This document shows, one piece after another, positions 1 through 5,654 of a stretch of DNA of 9,037 bases. Under the pieces are notes generated by a model. The model saw only the letters and a program-made list of their open reading frames with translations. It was not told where the DNA came from and did not search any database. The stretch comes from an uncultured Duganella sp. (GTDB lineage: Bacteria > Pseudomonadota > Gammaproteobacteria > Burkholderiales > Burkholderiaceae): assembly GCA_946482335.1 (NCBI GenBank), contig CAMLRG010000218.1, forward strand, positions 1 through 9,037. The letters run 5' to 3'. Both the position numbers and the translations under genes were made by a program. Position 1 is the stretch's first letter, and every line of letters starts with the position of its first letter.

Positions 1-438
1 AACCTGCACGACGTGGTGATCATCCTGGGCTTCTTCGCCTTCTTCCAGTGGGAATTCTCGCTGACCGTGCTGGCGGCCGTGCTGGCCGTGCTGGGTTACT
101 CGGTCAACGAATCGGTGGTTATCTTCGACCGTATCCGCGAGAACTTCCGCAAGCAGCGCAAGATGAGCGTGCATGAAGTGATCGACAACGCGATCACCTC
201 CACCATCTCGCGTACCATCATCACCCACGGCTGCACCCAGATGATGGTGCTGTCGATGCTGTTCCTGGGCGGCCCGACCCTGCATTACTTTGCGATCGCG
301 CTGACCATCGGTATCTGCTTCGGCATCTACTCCTCGGTGTTCGTGGCTGCCGCCGTGGCCATGTGGCTGGGCGTGAAGCGCGAAGACTTGATCAAGCCGA
401 TCAAGGAAAAGGACGAGACCGACGGCGCCGTGGTGTAA
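1..438 (+). CDS. secF: Protein translocase subunit SecF, C-terminal part (5' truncated)
   Basis: SecF works with SecD in the inner membrane and uses the proton-motive force to help complete protein export through SecYEG. The window opens inside the gene, in frame from base 1, and shows the last 145 residues up to TAA at 436-438. The visible part has the family signature around residues 36-53 of the fragment (LGYSVNESVVIFDRIREN, ending in the cytoplasmic loop). Next come a conserved ITSTISRTIITHG stretch and two hydrophobic segments (LHYFAIALTIGICFGIYSSV and the following alanine-rich segment). The tail is short and charged. The first residues (NLHD, leading into a hydrophobic segment) match the conserved start of the fourth membrane segment of SecF. 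secD would normally lie just upstream, outside the window. A strong terminator follows 24 bases after the stop, so secF ends its operon. Identity is secure; only the 5' part is missing. Confidence 0.96.
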   Translation, partial: NLHDVVIILGFFAFFQWEFSLTVLAAVLAVLGYSVNESVVIFDRIRENFRKQRKMSVHEVIDNAITSTISRTIITHGCTQMMVLSMLFLGGPTLHYFAIALTIGICFGIYSSVFVAAAVAMWLGVKREDLIKPIKEKDETDGAVV

Positions 439-462
439 GCCCGCCGCGCCGCCAGCCGGCAA

Positions 463-497
463 GGGGACGTACCTTCATGGGGTACGTCCCCTTTTTT
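463..497 (+). terminator. Intrinsic terminator of the sec operon
   Basis: GGGGACGTACC (463-473) pairs perfectly with GGTACGTCCCC (481-491) across a 7-base loop, and six T residues follow (492-497). An 11-bp GC-rich stem with a U-tract is a textbook Rho-independent terminator. It lies 24 bases after the secF stop codon. Confidence 0.93.
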
Positions 498-502
498 CTT
501 TG

Positions 503-532
503 TTGACATATTGAAATGGCTTGCTTTACACT
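503..532 (+). promoter_or_regulatory. Sigma70-type promoter pointing away from secF, with no gene ahead of it
   Basis: A perfect -35 box TTGACA lies at 503-508. With an 18-base spacer it is followed by TACACT at 527-532 (4 of 6 to TATAAT). An overlapping choice is TTTACA at 525-530 with a 16-base spacer. The predicted transcription start is near 539-540, just before a LacI-family operator. No plus-strand gene starts downstream until 2241, and the transcript would run antisense into the 3' end of gntK. The perfect -35 box and the operator placement argue that the promoter is or was real. Confidence 0.55.
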
Positions 533-542
533 GCGCCTCGGA

Positions 543-556
543 TGTTAGCGCTATCA
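543..556. promoter_or_regulatory. LacI/GntR-type operator palindrome
   Basis: TGTTAGCGCTATCA is a 14-bp palindrome with a CG centre (549/550) and one mismatched pair (545/554). This is the architecture bound by LacI-family repressors. The left half with its flank, ATGTTA (542-547), matches the half-site known for E. coli GntR (ATGTTA-N4-TAACAT). It would cover about +4 to +17 of the promoter at 503-532, a classic repression position. The likely binder is the GntR-type repressor encoded at 1144-2187; this is inferred from family and proximity. Confidence 0.6.
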
Positions 557-604
557 AGCGCTACTTCGGTCCGATGGCAGGTTAGGCCTCCCGCCTGGCT
601 TGTT

Positions 605-1147
605 TTATTGCGCGGGCGCGGCAGGCGCGCTGTGTCCGCGCATCCTTTTCTCCGCGAGAATCTCTTCCACCAGCTGCGCCGGTTCCTGGCGGATGTCCAG
701 CCGCAAGCCTGCTTCGTCATCCTGCAACGCTTCCAACGCTGCCAGCTGGCTTTCCAGCAGCGACAGCGGCATGTAATGTCCCACGCGCGCCAGCATGCGG
801 CGGGCAATCAATTCCCGCTCCCCCTCCAGATGCACGAAACGCAGGGCGGCATCGGCTGTGCGCAAGCGGTCGCGGTAGCGGCGCTTGAGTGCGGAGCAGG
901 ACAGCACCAGGTCTTCGCCGGCAGCGGCGGCGCCGGCGATTTCCGCCGCCAGCCGGTCCAGCCATCCGGCGCGGTCTGCGTCGTCCAGCGGGACGCCCGC
1001 GCGCATCTTCTCGACGTTGGCGGGCGGATGGAAGTCGTCGCCCTCCAGGAAGCGCGCGCCCAGCGCGGCGGCCAGCAGGGCGCCGACGCGGCTCTTGCCG
1101 CTGCCGCAGACCCCCATCACGACCCAGCGCGTGGCAACCCTGGTCAT
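605..1147 (-). CDS. gntK: Gluconokinase
   Basis: This 180-aa cytoplasmic kinase phosphorylates D-gluconate with ATP to 6-phosphogluconate, which feeds the Entner-Doudoroff and pentose phosphate routes. The P-loop GVCGSGKS is at residues 12-19. It is followed by the gluconokinase-typical GDDFHPP segment with PLDD further on, then LSCSALKRRYRD and the HYMPLSLLESQLAALE region. Length fits the small GntK family (about 160-180 aa). The start is ATG at 1147-1145, because it overlaps the stop of the upstream repressor gene as ATGA (1144-1147), a usual sign of translational coupling. The open frame continues upstream to 1369, but that extension lies inside the repressor gene and does not resemble a kinase. 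The TAA stop is at 607-605. No gluconate permease or Entner-Doudoroff dehydratase gene is in the window. Confidence 0.94.
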   Translation of the reverse strand: MTRVATRWVVMGVCGSGKSRVGALLAAALGARFLEGDDFHPPANVEKMRAGVPLDDADRAGWLDRLAAEIAGAAAAGEDLVLSCSALKRRYRDRLRTADAALRFVHLEGERELIARRMLARVGHYMPLSLLESQLAALEALQDDEAGLRLDIRQEPAQLVEEILAEKRMRGHSAPAAPAQ

Positions 1148-2187
1148 GCGCTCTCGCGCGCCAGCAGGGTGAAGCCGAGGTCGATGCGCTGGGCCGGCAC
1201 GTCGGTGCCGCGGATGCTCGCCAGCAGCAGGCTGGCGGCGTCGAAGCCGGTCTGGTACAGCGGGGTGCCGACCGTGGTGACGGATGGCTTCATCCAGGCC
1301 GATGCCGGCAGGTCGTTGAAGCCGCAGATTGCCAATTGCTCCGGCACCTTGATGCCGCGCCGCTGGCACTGGAAGATGGCGCCATGGGCCAGGTCGTCGT
1401 TACAGCAGAAGATCGCGTCCAGGCCGGGCATGCTGGCCAGCATGCGGCCCAGCAGCTCGGCGCCCAGCGCGATGGTGGACGGTTCGGGGCACATCATTTC
1501 CAGCGCGGGGTCGGCCAGGCCGGCTTCTTCCATCGCCTTGCGGTAGCCTTCGGCGCGCTTCAGGGTGCGCTCGTCGAGCTGGGCGGCCATGTAGCCGATG
1601 CGCTGGTGGCCTTTGCCGATCAGGTAGCGCGTGATGGCGTGGCCGGCATCGACCTGCGAGAAGCCGACCGACATCACGCCCGGCTCGGACGACAGGTCCA
1701 TCATCGACACCACCGGCACGCGCGAAGTGGCCAGCATTTGCCGCACGCGCGGGCTGTGGGTCAGGCCGGACAGCAGGATGCCGTCGGGATTGGACTGCAT
1801 GTAGGTCGACAGCAGCTTTTCCTCTTCCGCGTCTGAGTAGCGCGTATTGCCGATCAGGATCTGGTAGTTGCACGGGTCGAGGGCGTCCTGGATGCCCGCC
1901 AGCACCGCCGTGAACACGGTATTGGCCAACGAAGGCACCAGCACCACGATCACCCGCGACTGCGCCGAAGCCAGGGCGCGCGCGGCGCGGTTGGGCACAT
2001 AGCCCAGTTCCAGCACGGCCTTGTCCACGCGTTCGCGCAGCACGGCCGACACGAGTTCGGGTTGGTTGATGGCGCGCGACGCCGTCATGGGCGCCACGCC
2101 GGCGCGGGCGGCGACGTCGGACAGGGTCACCTTGCCGAGGGCTCGGCTCTTCGTCGCAGGGCTTTTGGTGGTTGGATTCTTGGTCAT
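1144..2187 (-). CDS. gntR: LacI-family transcriptional repressor, GntR (gluconate) type
   Basis: This 347-aa DNA-binding repressor of gluconate use is expected to release its operators when gluconate is present. An 18-residue Lys/Thr/Ser-rich tail precedes the LacI helix-turn-helix (VTLSDVAARAGVAPMTASRA, about residues 20-39). The hinge region follows (YVPNRAARALAS, about 63-74), then a periplasmic-binding-protein-like sensor domain. Stretches such as the LDERT block, the NDDLA block with its following CQRRGIKVPE, and the C-terminal GFTL resemble E. coli GntR. The gene directly upstream of and overlapping gluconokinase supports gluconate as the signal. ATG at 2187-2185 is preferred over a TTG at 2193-2191, because a perfect TATAAT ends 6 bases before this ATG and no Shine-Dalgarno sequence is present. 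A related sugar acid such as idonate or 5-ketogluconate cannot be ruled out as ligand. Confidence 0.9.
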   Translation of the reverse strand: MTKNPTTKSPATKSRALGKVTLSDVAARAGVAPMTASRAINQPELVSAVLRERVDKAVLELGYVPNRAARALASAQSRVIVVLVPSLANTVFTAVLAGIQDALDPCNYQILIGNTRYSDAEEEKLLSTYMQSNPDGILLSGLTHSPRVRQMLATSRVPVVSMMDLSSEPGVMSVGFSQVDAGHAITRYLIGKGHQRIGYMAAQLDERTLKRAEGYRKAMEEAGLADPALEMMCPEPSTIALGAELLGRMLASMPGLDAIFCCNDDLAHGAIFQCQRRGIKVPEQLAICGFNDLPASAWMKPSVTTVGTPLYQTGFDAASLLLASIRGTDVPAQRIDLGFTLLARESA

Positions 2188-2193
2188 GCGCAA

Positions 2194-2199
2194 ATTATA
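2194..2199 (-). promoter_or_regulatory. -10 box of gntR-gntK; probable leaderless start
   Basis: On the minus strand a perfect TATAAT (2199 to 2194) is followed by TTGCGC and then the gntR ATG at 2187. A start about 7 bases after the -10 box falls on the A of the ATG, and no ribosome-binding site precedes it. The -35 region is weak (TGAGGC at a 17-base spacing). Confidence 0.6.
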
Positions 2200-2208
2200 A
2201 CTATGTTA
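2198..2208. promoter_or_regulatory. Inverted repeat in the divergent gntR / yafY control region
   Basis: TAAC-TAT-GTTA is a perfect 4-bp inverted repeat. It overlaps the gntR -10 box and a possible -10 for the plus-strand gene (TATGTT, 2202-2207). It contains ATGTTA (2203-2208), the half-site also found in the operator at 542-556. It could be a shared operator, but the arms are short and AT-rich, so chance is possible. Confidence 0.3.
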
Positions 2209-2240
2209 AGCTGCTCGCCTCATAAAAAGGGGGAGCAGCA

Positions 2241-2936
2241 ATGAGCCGTACCGGCCGCCTGTTCCAGCTGATGGATGCCATGCGCGGCAACCGCCGTCCC
2301 GTCACGGCGGCTGCGCTGGCGGAGCAGCTGGGCGTATCCGAACGCACGATCTACCGCGACATGCAAACCCTGGCCGAACTGGGCGCACCGGTGGAAGGTT
2401 CGGCCGGGCTGGGCTACCTGTTGCGCAGCGGCTTTTTCCTGCCGCCGCTGATGTTCGACGTTGATGAACTGGAAGCGCTGGTGCTGGGGGCGCGCTGGGT
2501 GCGGCGCCAGGGCGATCCCGCGCTGGCGCAAGCGGCCGCCAATGCGCTGGCCAAGATCGCCACCGCTACGCCGAAGGACTTGCGCGACGATATGGCCGAC
2601 ACCAGCCTGTGGGTGCCGCTGATGCGCGACGCCCCCGAACATGACGAGTTCGTGCGGCCGGCACGCGAAGCGATTCGGCGCCAGCACAAGATGCGCATCC
2701 AGTACAGCGACGAGAACGGCCTGTCTTCCGAACGGACGGTGTGGCCGTTTGCGCTGGCGTTTTACGAAGGCCGCCGCCTGCTGGCCGCCTGGTGCGAGAT
2801 GCGCAAGGCCAACCGCCACTTCCGCATCGACCGCATATCGCAGGCGGAAGCGCTGGCCGAACGCTATCCGACGCCGCGACACGCCCTGCTCAAGGCTTGG
2901 CGCGAAGAAAATGCCATCAATGAAGGAGACTACTGA
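2241..2936 (+). CDS. YafY-family transcriptional regulator (HTH plus WYL domain)
   Basis: This 231-aa DNA-binding regulator has an N-terminal winged helix-turn-helix of the DeoR/HTH_11 type (about residues 4-60; AALAEQLGVSERTIYRDMQT is the core). A linker follows, then a WYL-type ligand-sensing domain (about 135-205) with the block from W168 through LAAWCEMRKANRHFRIDRI. WYL domains bind small ligands or nucleic acids; the ligand here is unknown. ATG at 2241 follows a strong ribosome-binding site GGGGGAG (2229-2235) by 5 bases. The gene is divergent from gntR and in line with a glutathione S-transferase 65 bases downstream, its likely target. The stop codon overlaps a perfect inverted repeat (2933-2949), a candidate operator. 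The family is clear; the specific role is not. Confidence 0.9.
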   Translation: MSRTGRLFQLMDAMRGNRRPVTAAALAEQLGVSERTIYRDMQTLAELGAPVEGSAGLGYLLRSGFFLPPLMFDVDELEALVLGARWVRRQGDPALAQAAANALAKIATATPKDLRDDMADTSLWVPLMRDAPEHDEFVRPAREAIRRQHKMRIQYSDENGLSSERTVWPFALAFYEGRRLLAAWCEMRKANRHFRIDRISQAEALAERYPTPRHALLKAWREENAINEGDY

Positions 2937-2949
2937 CAGGAACTGTCAG
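2933..2949. promoter_or_regulatory. Perfect inverted repeat, candidate operator of the YafY/WYL regulator
   Basis: CTGACAG (2933-2939), spacer GAA, CTGTCAG (2943-2949). Both arms are perfect, and the centre reads TGACAGGAACTGTCA. It overlaps the regulator's stop codon (TGA 2934-2936) and lies 52 bases before the glutathione S-transferase start, a good place to control that gene. There is no T-tract after it, so it is not a terminator. A TTGATT at 2956-2961 could be a weak -35, but no convincing -10 follows. Confidence 0.5.
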
Positions 2950-3001
2950 GAGCCCTTGATTACCATGGGCGCATTCGATCAACCCTTTACGGAGTTCAAC
3001 G

Positions 3002-3625
3002 ATGCGCCTCTATCACAACCCACTGTCCTCCAACGCCCGCCGTGTCTTGCTGGTTGCAAGCCAGCTTGGCATCCAACTGGAGCACGTGTTCATCGACCTG
3101 GGCAAGGAAGCCGACCGCCAGCGCCTGAAGGAAGTCAATATCTGCGGCAAGGTGCCGGTGCTGGAAGACGAGGGCTTCCTGCTGTGGGAGTCCTGCGCCA
3201 TCATGCAGTACCTGGCCGATACCCACGGCGCGGAAGCACTGTACCCGAAAGCGTTGAAGGCGCGCGCCGACGTCAACCGCTGGATGTTCTTCGCCGCCCA
3301 GCACTTCTCGCCTGCCATCGGCATCCTGACCTGGGAATACCTGTGGAAGAAACTCGTCACGGGCCAGGACCCGGACCCGGTCGAGATCGCCAAAGGCGAA
3401 GCACTCGTGCACGAGCACGCGGCGGTGCTGGACCAGCATCTGGCGACCCGCCAGTGGATCAGCGGCGATCGCCTGACCCTGGCCGACTTCGCGTTGGCCG
3501 CACCGATGATGTACGTCAGCCGCGCCAAAATTCCGGTCGCGAAATATGCCCACTTGCTGGCCTGGTTCGAGCGCATGCAGCAATTGCCGGCATGGCAGCA
3601 GACCGAAACGCCATGGCCTTTTTAA
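3002..3625 (+). CDS. Glutathione S-transferase family protein
   Basis: This 207-aa cytosolic enzyme is expected to conjugate glutathione to electrophiles or to work as a glutathione-dependent reductase or isomerase; the substrate is not evident. The N-terminal thioredoxin-like domain starts MRLYHNPLSSNARR, with candidate catalytic Ser9/Ser10. It carries the cis-proline glutathione site VPVLED (Pro52) and the ES pair (Glu63-Ser64) that binds the gamma-glutamyl group. The all-helical C-terminal domain contains ISGDRLTLADFAL (about 153-165), the conserved N-capping box with Asp162. Length is normal for bacterial GSTs. GGAG at 2991-2994 lies 7 bases before the ATG. The upstream WYL regulator probably controls it. 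The gene is followed by an intrinsic terminator at 3714-3741. Confidence 0.92.
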   Translation: MRLYHNPLSSNARRVLLVASQLGIQLEHVFIDLGKEADRQRLKEVNICGKVPVLEDEGFLLWESCAIMQYLADTHGAEALYPKALKARADVNRWMFFAAQHFSPAIGILTWEYLWKKLVTGQDPDPVEIAKGEALVHEHAAVLDQHLATRQWISGDRLTLADFALAAPMMYVSRAKIPVAKYAHLLAWFERMQQLPAWQQTETPWPF

Positions 3626-3713
3626 AGTTTATGTGAAGTGACGCACAGAGTGTGGCCGGTCCGGAACATAAGATGGAGCCGTCTCTTTCAGGACATCCCT
3701 AGTTTTGGACTTG

Positions 3714-3741
3714 GCCCACTCCCCGGAGTGGGCATTTTTTT
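3714..3741 (+). terminator. Intrinsic terminator directly before the dehalogenase start
   Basis: GCCCACTC (3714-3721) pairs with GAGTGGGC (3726-3733) across the loop CCCG, followed by A and seven T residues (3735-3741). It would end the regulator-glutathione S-transferase transcript. It also lies 12 bases before the next start codon, so dehalogenase mRNA starting upstream must read through it. The remainder of 3626-3713 contains no gene I recognise; it has a small CACA-GAG-TGTG hairpin (3644-3654) and a CCGGTCCGG stretch. Confidence 0.88.
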
Positions 3742-3753
3742 GAGAGAGACAGC

Positions 3754-4605
3754 ATGCCATCGATCCCCGTCCTGGATTCCGCCATCGCCTACCGCGAACT
3801 CGGCGAGCGCAATGCGCACGCCGTGATTTTCTTGCACGGCAACCCAACCCATTCTTACATCTGGCGCCATATCATGCCGCATGTGGCCGCCAAGGCATGG
3901 TGCCTGGCGCCCGACCTGATTGGTTTCGGCGCGTCCGGCAAGCCCGAAATCGACTACAGTTTCCTGGAACACGCCGCCTATCTGGAGGCCTTCCTGCAGC
4001 ACATGGGCGTGGAGCAGTTCACCCTTGTCGGCCAGGACTGGGGCGGCGCGCTGGCGATCCACCTGGCGGCGCGCTACCCGGCCAAGGTGCGCGGCGTGGC
4101 GCTGATGGAATTCGTGCGGCCCAGTCCGACGTGGGAAGACTTCCATCCGCTGGAGCAGGCGCGCGAGCGTTTCAAGCTGATGCGCGCAGCGGGCAGCGGG
4201 GAAGCGTTTGTGCTGGAGCAGAACTTCTTCATCGAGCAAATGCTGCCCAAGGGGTCGCTGCGCCCGCTGACGGCGGAAGACATGGCTGCCTACCGCGCCC
4301 CCTTCCCGACGCCCGCCTCGCGCAAGCCGATGCTGGCCTTCCCGCGCATGATGCCGATTGCCGGCGAACCGGCCGAGGTGTACCAGCTGATCGAGCGTAA
4401 CGAAGCCATCATGGCGAGCGCCCAATACCCCAAGCTGATCCTGTTCAGCCCGAACGGCGTATTGACGCCGCGCGCCGTCGCCGAACGGTACGCCGCCCGC
4501 TTCGCCAACTGCCGGCTGGTCGAGCTGGGTGAAGGCACCCACAACATCCAGGAAGACCACCCCGACGCCATCGGCCGCGCCATCGCCGCCTGGCTGCCTC
4601 TCTAA
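3754..4605 (+). CDS. Haloalkane dehalogenase (alpha/beta-hydrolase, DhaA/LinB-like)
   Basis: This 283-aa soluble hydrolase is expected to cleave carbon-halogen bonds of haloalkanes with water, giving an alcohol and halide. All residues of the subfamily II pentad are visible: nucleophile Asp95 in GQDWGG, halide-binding Trp96 next to it, halide-binding Asn30 in HGNPTHSYIWR, acid Glu119 in MEFVRP, and base His263 in EGTHNIQED. Other family blocks are APDLIGFGASGKP, the cap-domain FIEQMLPKG with RPLT, and PIAGEPA. Length matches the family (about 290 aa), and there is no signal peptide. The ATG at 3754 is preceded only by a purine-rich GAGAGAGA (3742-3749). It stands alone: no halo-acid dehalogenase or alcohol dehydrogenase gene is adjacent, so a degradation pathway is not shown. 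Natural substrates of this family are often unknown. Confidence 0.9.
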   Translation: MPSIPVLDSAIAYRELGERNAHAVIFLHGNPTHSYIWRHIMPHVAAKAWCLAPDLIGFGASGKPEIDYSFLEHAAYLEAFLQHMGVEQFTLVGQDWGGALAIHLAARYPAKVRGVALMEFVRPSPTWEDFHPLEQARERFKLMRAAGSGEAFVLEQNFFIEQMLPKGSLRPLTAEDMAAYRAPFPTPASRKPMLAFPRMMPIAGEPAEVYQLIERNEAIMASAQYPKLILFSPNGVLTPRAVAERYAARFANCRLVELGEGTHNIQEDHPDAIGRAIAAWLPL

Positions 4606-4613
4606 GTTAAAAG

Positions 4614-4705
4614 TTGAAAGTCGGGGTCAGCTCTGGCAACCGGACATTTTGCGCTGCGCGAAGCGCAAAGTTCCCCGAGAAGCCAGAGCTGACCCCGACT
4701 TTCAA
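4614..4705. repeat. Long palindromic intergenic element with nested hairpin
   Basis: Two perfect 24-bp arms (4614-4637 and 4682-4705) form an inverted repeat beginning TTGAAAGTCGGGGTCAG. Inside it is a second perfect hairpin, TTTGCGCT (4648-4655) with AGCGCAAA (4662-4669). The element fills the gap between the dehalogenase stop (4605) and the stop of the convergent HDOD gene (4709-4707). It could act as a bidirectional transcript end or 3' stabiliser, though it has no T-tract. The GGGGTCAG core is shared with the element at 8306-8432, suggesting a dispersed REP-like family. Confidence 0.85.
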
Positions 4706-4706
4706 G

Positions 4707-5543
4707 TTAGCGGAGCAGGGCGGCGGTGAGGGATTTCACTTCTTCCGCCGACTCTTCCATGATGCTGGCCAGCGTGCCGTCGCCGACGGCAAAGTCGATG
4801 GTGCTGGCGGCGGCCACGGAAGTGGCGCCGGGCCGGGCATGCAGCGGCGAGGCGATCGGCGACAAGTCGTTGGCCAGCATCAGCGTATCGCCCAGGTTCT
4901 CGGGCGGCAGGGCGCGCATGCCTTCCCACATCGCTTCCACCGCCTTCATGACATTCTCGGGGATCATCAGCTTTTGCAGCACGCCGCGCCCGATCTGGAC
5001 TTCGCCGTAGGTGATCCAGTCTTCCGGGTCGCCTTCCATCACTTCGGGATACGCTTCCGCCTGCGACAGCATGTAGAAGCCGCCCACCTCGTGCACGATG
5101 CCGGCAAACATGGCCGTATCGGGATCGACATGGGACACCCGCCTGGCGATCACCTGCGCCAGCGCCGCCACGTGGGCGGTGTGCTCCCATAGCTGGTTGG
5201 CCTTGGCTTTCAGCAGGGGATTGCGGATCTTGATGCCCAGCTGGCGCACGATGACCGAGGTCACCAGCGACTGCAGGGTGCGCACGCCGAGGCGCTGCAC
5301 TGCCGTCTTGACGCTGGAAATCTCCATCCCCGTCCGGTTGTAGGCCACCGAATTGGCAATGGCCACCGTGCGCGCCGCCAGCAGCGGGTCGGCCTGCACC
5401 AGCTTGGCAGCCAGGTCGATATGGCAATTGTCGTCGTTCAGCGCGCGCTGCAGCTTCAGCGACGCGTCGATATTGGTGGGGAAGGCAAGCTCACCGCGGC
5501 CTGCTTGGGCCGCAATTGCTTTGAAAGCGTCCAGTCTGTCCAT
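4707..5543 (-). CDS. HDOD domain-containing protein
   Basis: This 278-aa cytoplasmic protein has a single HDOD domain, a non-catalytic relative of HD phosphohydrolases used in bacterial signalling and regulation. Family features are ADPLLAARTVAIANS (about residues 51-65), the AVQRLG block (81-86), and FAGIVHEVGGFYML (146-159), where the usual His-Asp pair is His151-Glu152. No receiver, GGDEF or EAL domain is attached, so partners are unknown. ATG at 5543 is chosen because it starts a continuous domain and a perfect TATAAT lies 6 bases upstream; there is no Shine-Dalgarno sequence. Its stop codon begins 2 bases from the palindrome at 4614-4705. HDOD proteins in other proteobacteria affect motility, c-di-GMP signalling or stress, but nothing here decides which. 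Confidence 0.88.
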   Translation of the reverse strand: MDRLDAFKAIAAQAGRGELAFPTNIDASLKLQRALNDDNCHIDLAAKLVQADPLLAARTVAIANSVAYNRTGMEISSVKTAVQRLGVRTLQSLVTSVIVRQLGIKIRNPLLKAKANQLWEHTAHVAALAQVIARRVSHVDPDTAMFAGIVHEVGGFYMLSQAEAYPEVMEGDPEDWITYGEVQIGRGVLQKLMIPENVMKAVEAMWEGMRALPPENLGDTLMLANDLSPIASPLHARPGATSVAAASTIDFAVGDGTLASIMEESAEEVKSLTAALLR

Positions 5544-5549
5544 GCGAAA

Positions 5550-5555
5550 ATTATA
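5550..5555 (-). promoter_or_regulatory. -10 box of the HDOD gene; probable leaderless start
   Basis: Minus-strand TATAAT (5555 to 5550) is followed by TTTCGC and then ATG at 5543. This is nearly identical to the arrangement before gntR (TATAAT, TTGCGC, ATG). The predicted transcription start falls on the ATG. The -35 region is poor. Confidence 0.6.
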
Positions 5556-5622
5556 AGCAGAAATTGCCCTGTGGAACTATCGCAGGACGGATTATTTAAT
5601 GAATTTTTTCGCAGGCCAAGCC

Positions 5623-5650
5623 GGGCGCGATTGAAATCGGCTATGCGCCC
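5623..5650. other. Small inverted repeat between the 94-aa gene and the HDOD gene
   Basis: GGGCGC (5623-5628) pairs with GCGCCC (5645-5650), with a possible inner GATT/AATC pairing. It lies just after the stop of the minus-strand 94-aa gene but has no U-tract in that direction, so it is at best a weak or factor-assisted terminator. Confidence 0.3.
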
Positions 5651-5654
5651 CCGC

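Noticed and set aside
1148..1369. Upstream extension of the gluconokinase frame to 1369
   Set aside because: The extra residues lie inside gntR and are not kinase-like. The ATG at 1147 gives a normal-length enzyme and an ATGA overlap.
521..1836. Long plus-strand open frames opposite gntK and gntR (341 and 315 codons)
   Set aside because: They lie antisense to two well-supported genes. Their products are low-complexity and rich in Arg, Ala, Gln and His, as expected from high-GC shadow frames.
2188..2193. TTG start for gntR, two codons upstream of the chosen ATG
   Set aside because: The -10 box ends directly before it (2194), so the TTG would not be in the transcript.
3626..3713. Riboswitch or stand-alone RNA gene upstream of the dehalogenase
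   Set aside because: I see no known riboswitch core or convincing promoter. Only the terminal hairpin is solid, so it is reported as a terminator.
3638..3826. 62-codon plus-strand ORF between the GST and dehalogenase genes
   Set aside because: It runs through the terminator hairpin and into the dehalogenase gene in another frame, and has no ribosome-binding site or recognisable features.
3688..4560. 290-codon minus-strand frame opposite the dehalogenase
   Set aside because: It is antisense to a gene with a complete catalytic set, and its composition is shadow-like.
4614..5192. Plus-strand frame opposite the HDOD gene
   Set aside because: It starts inside the palindromic element and continues antisense to a clear HDOD coding sequence.
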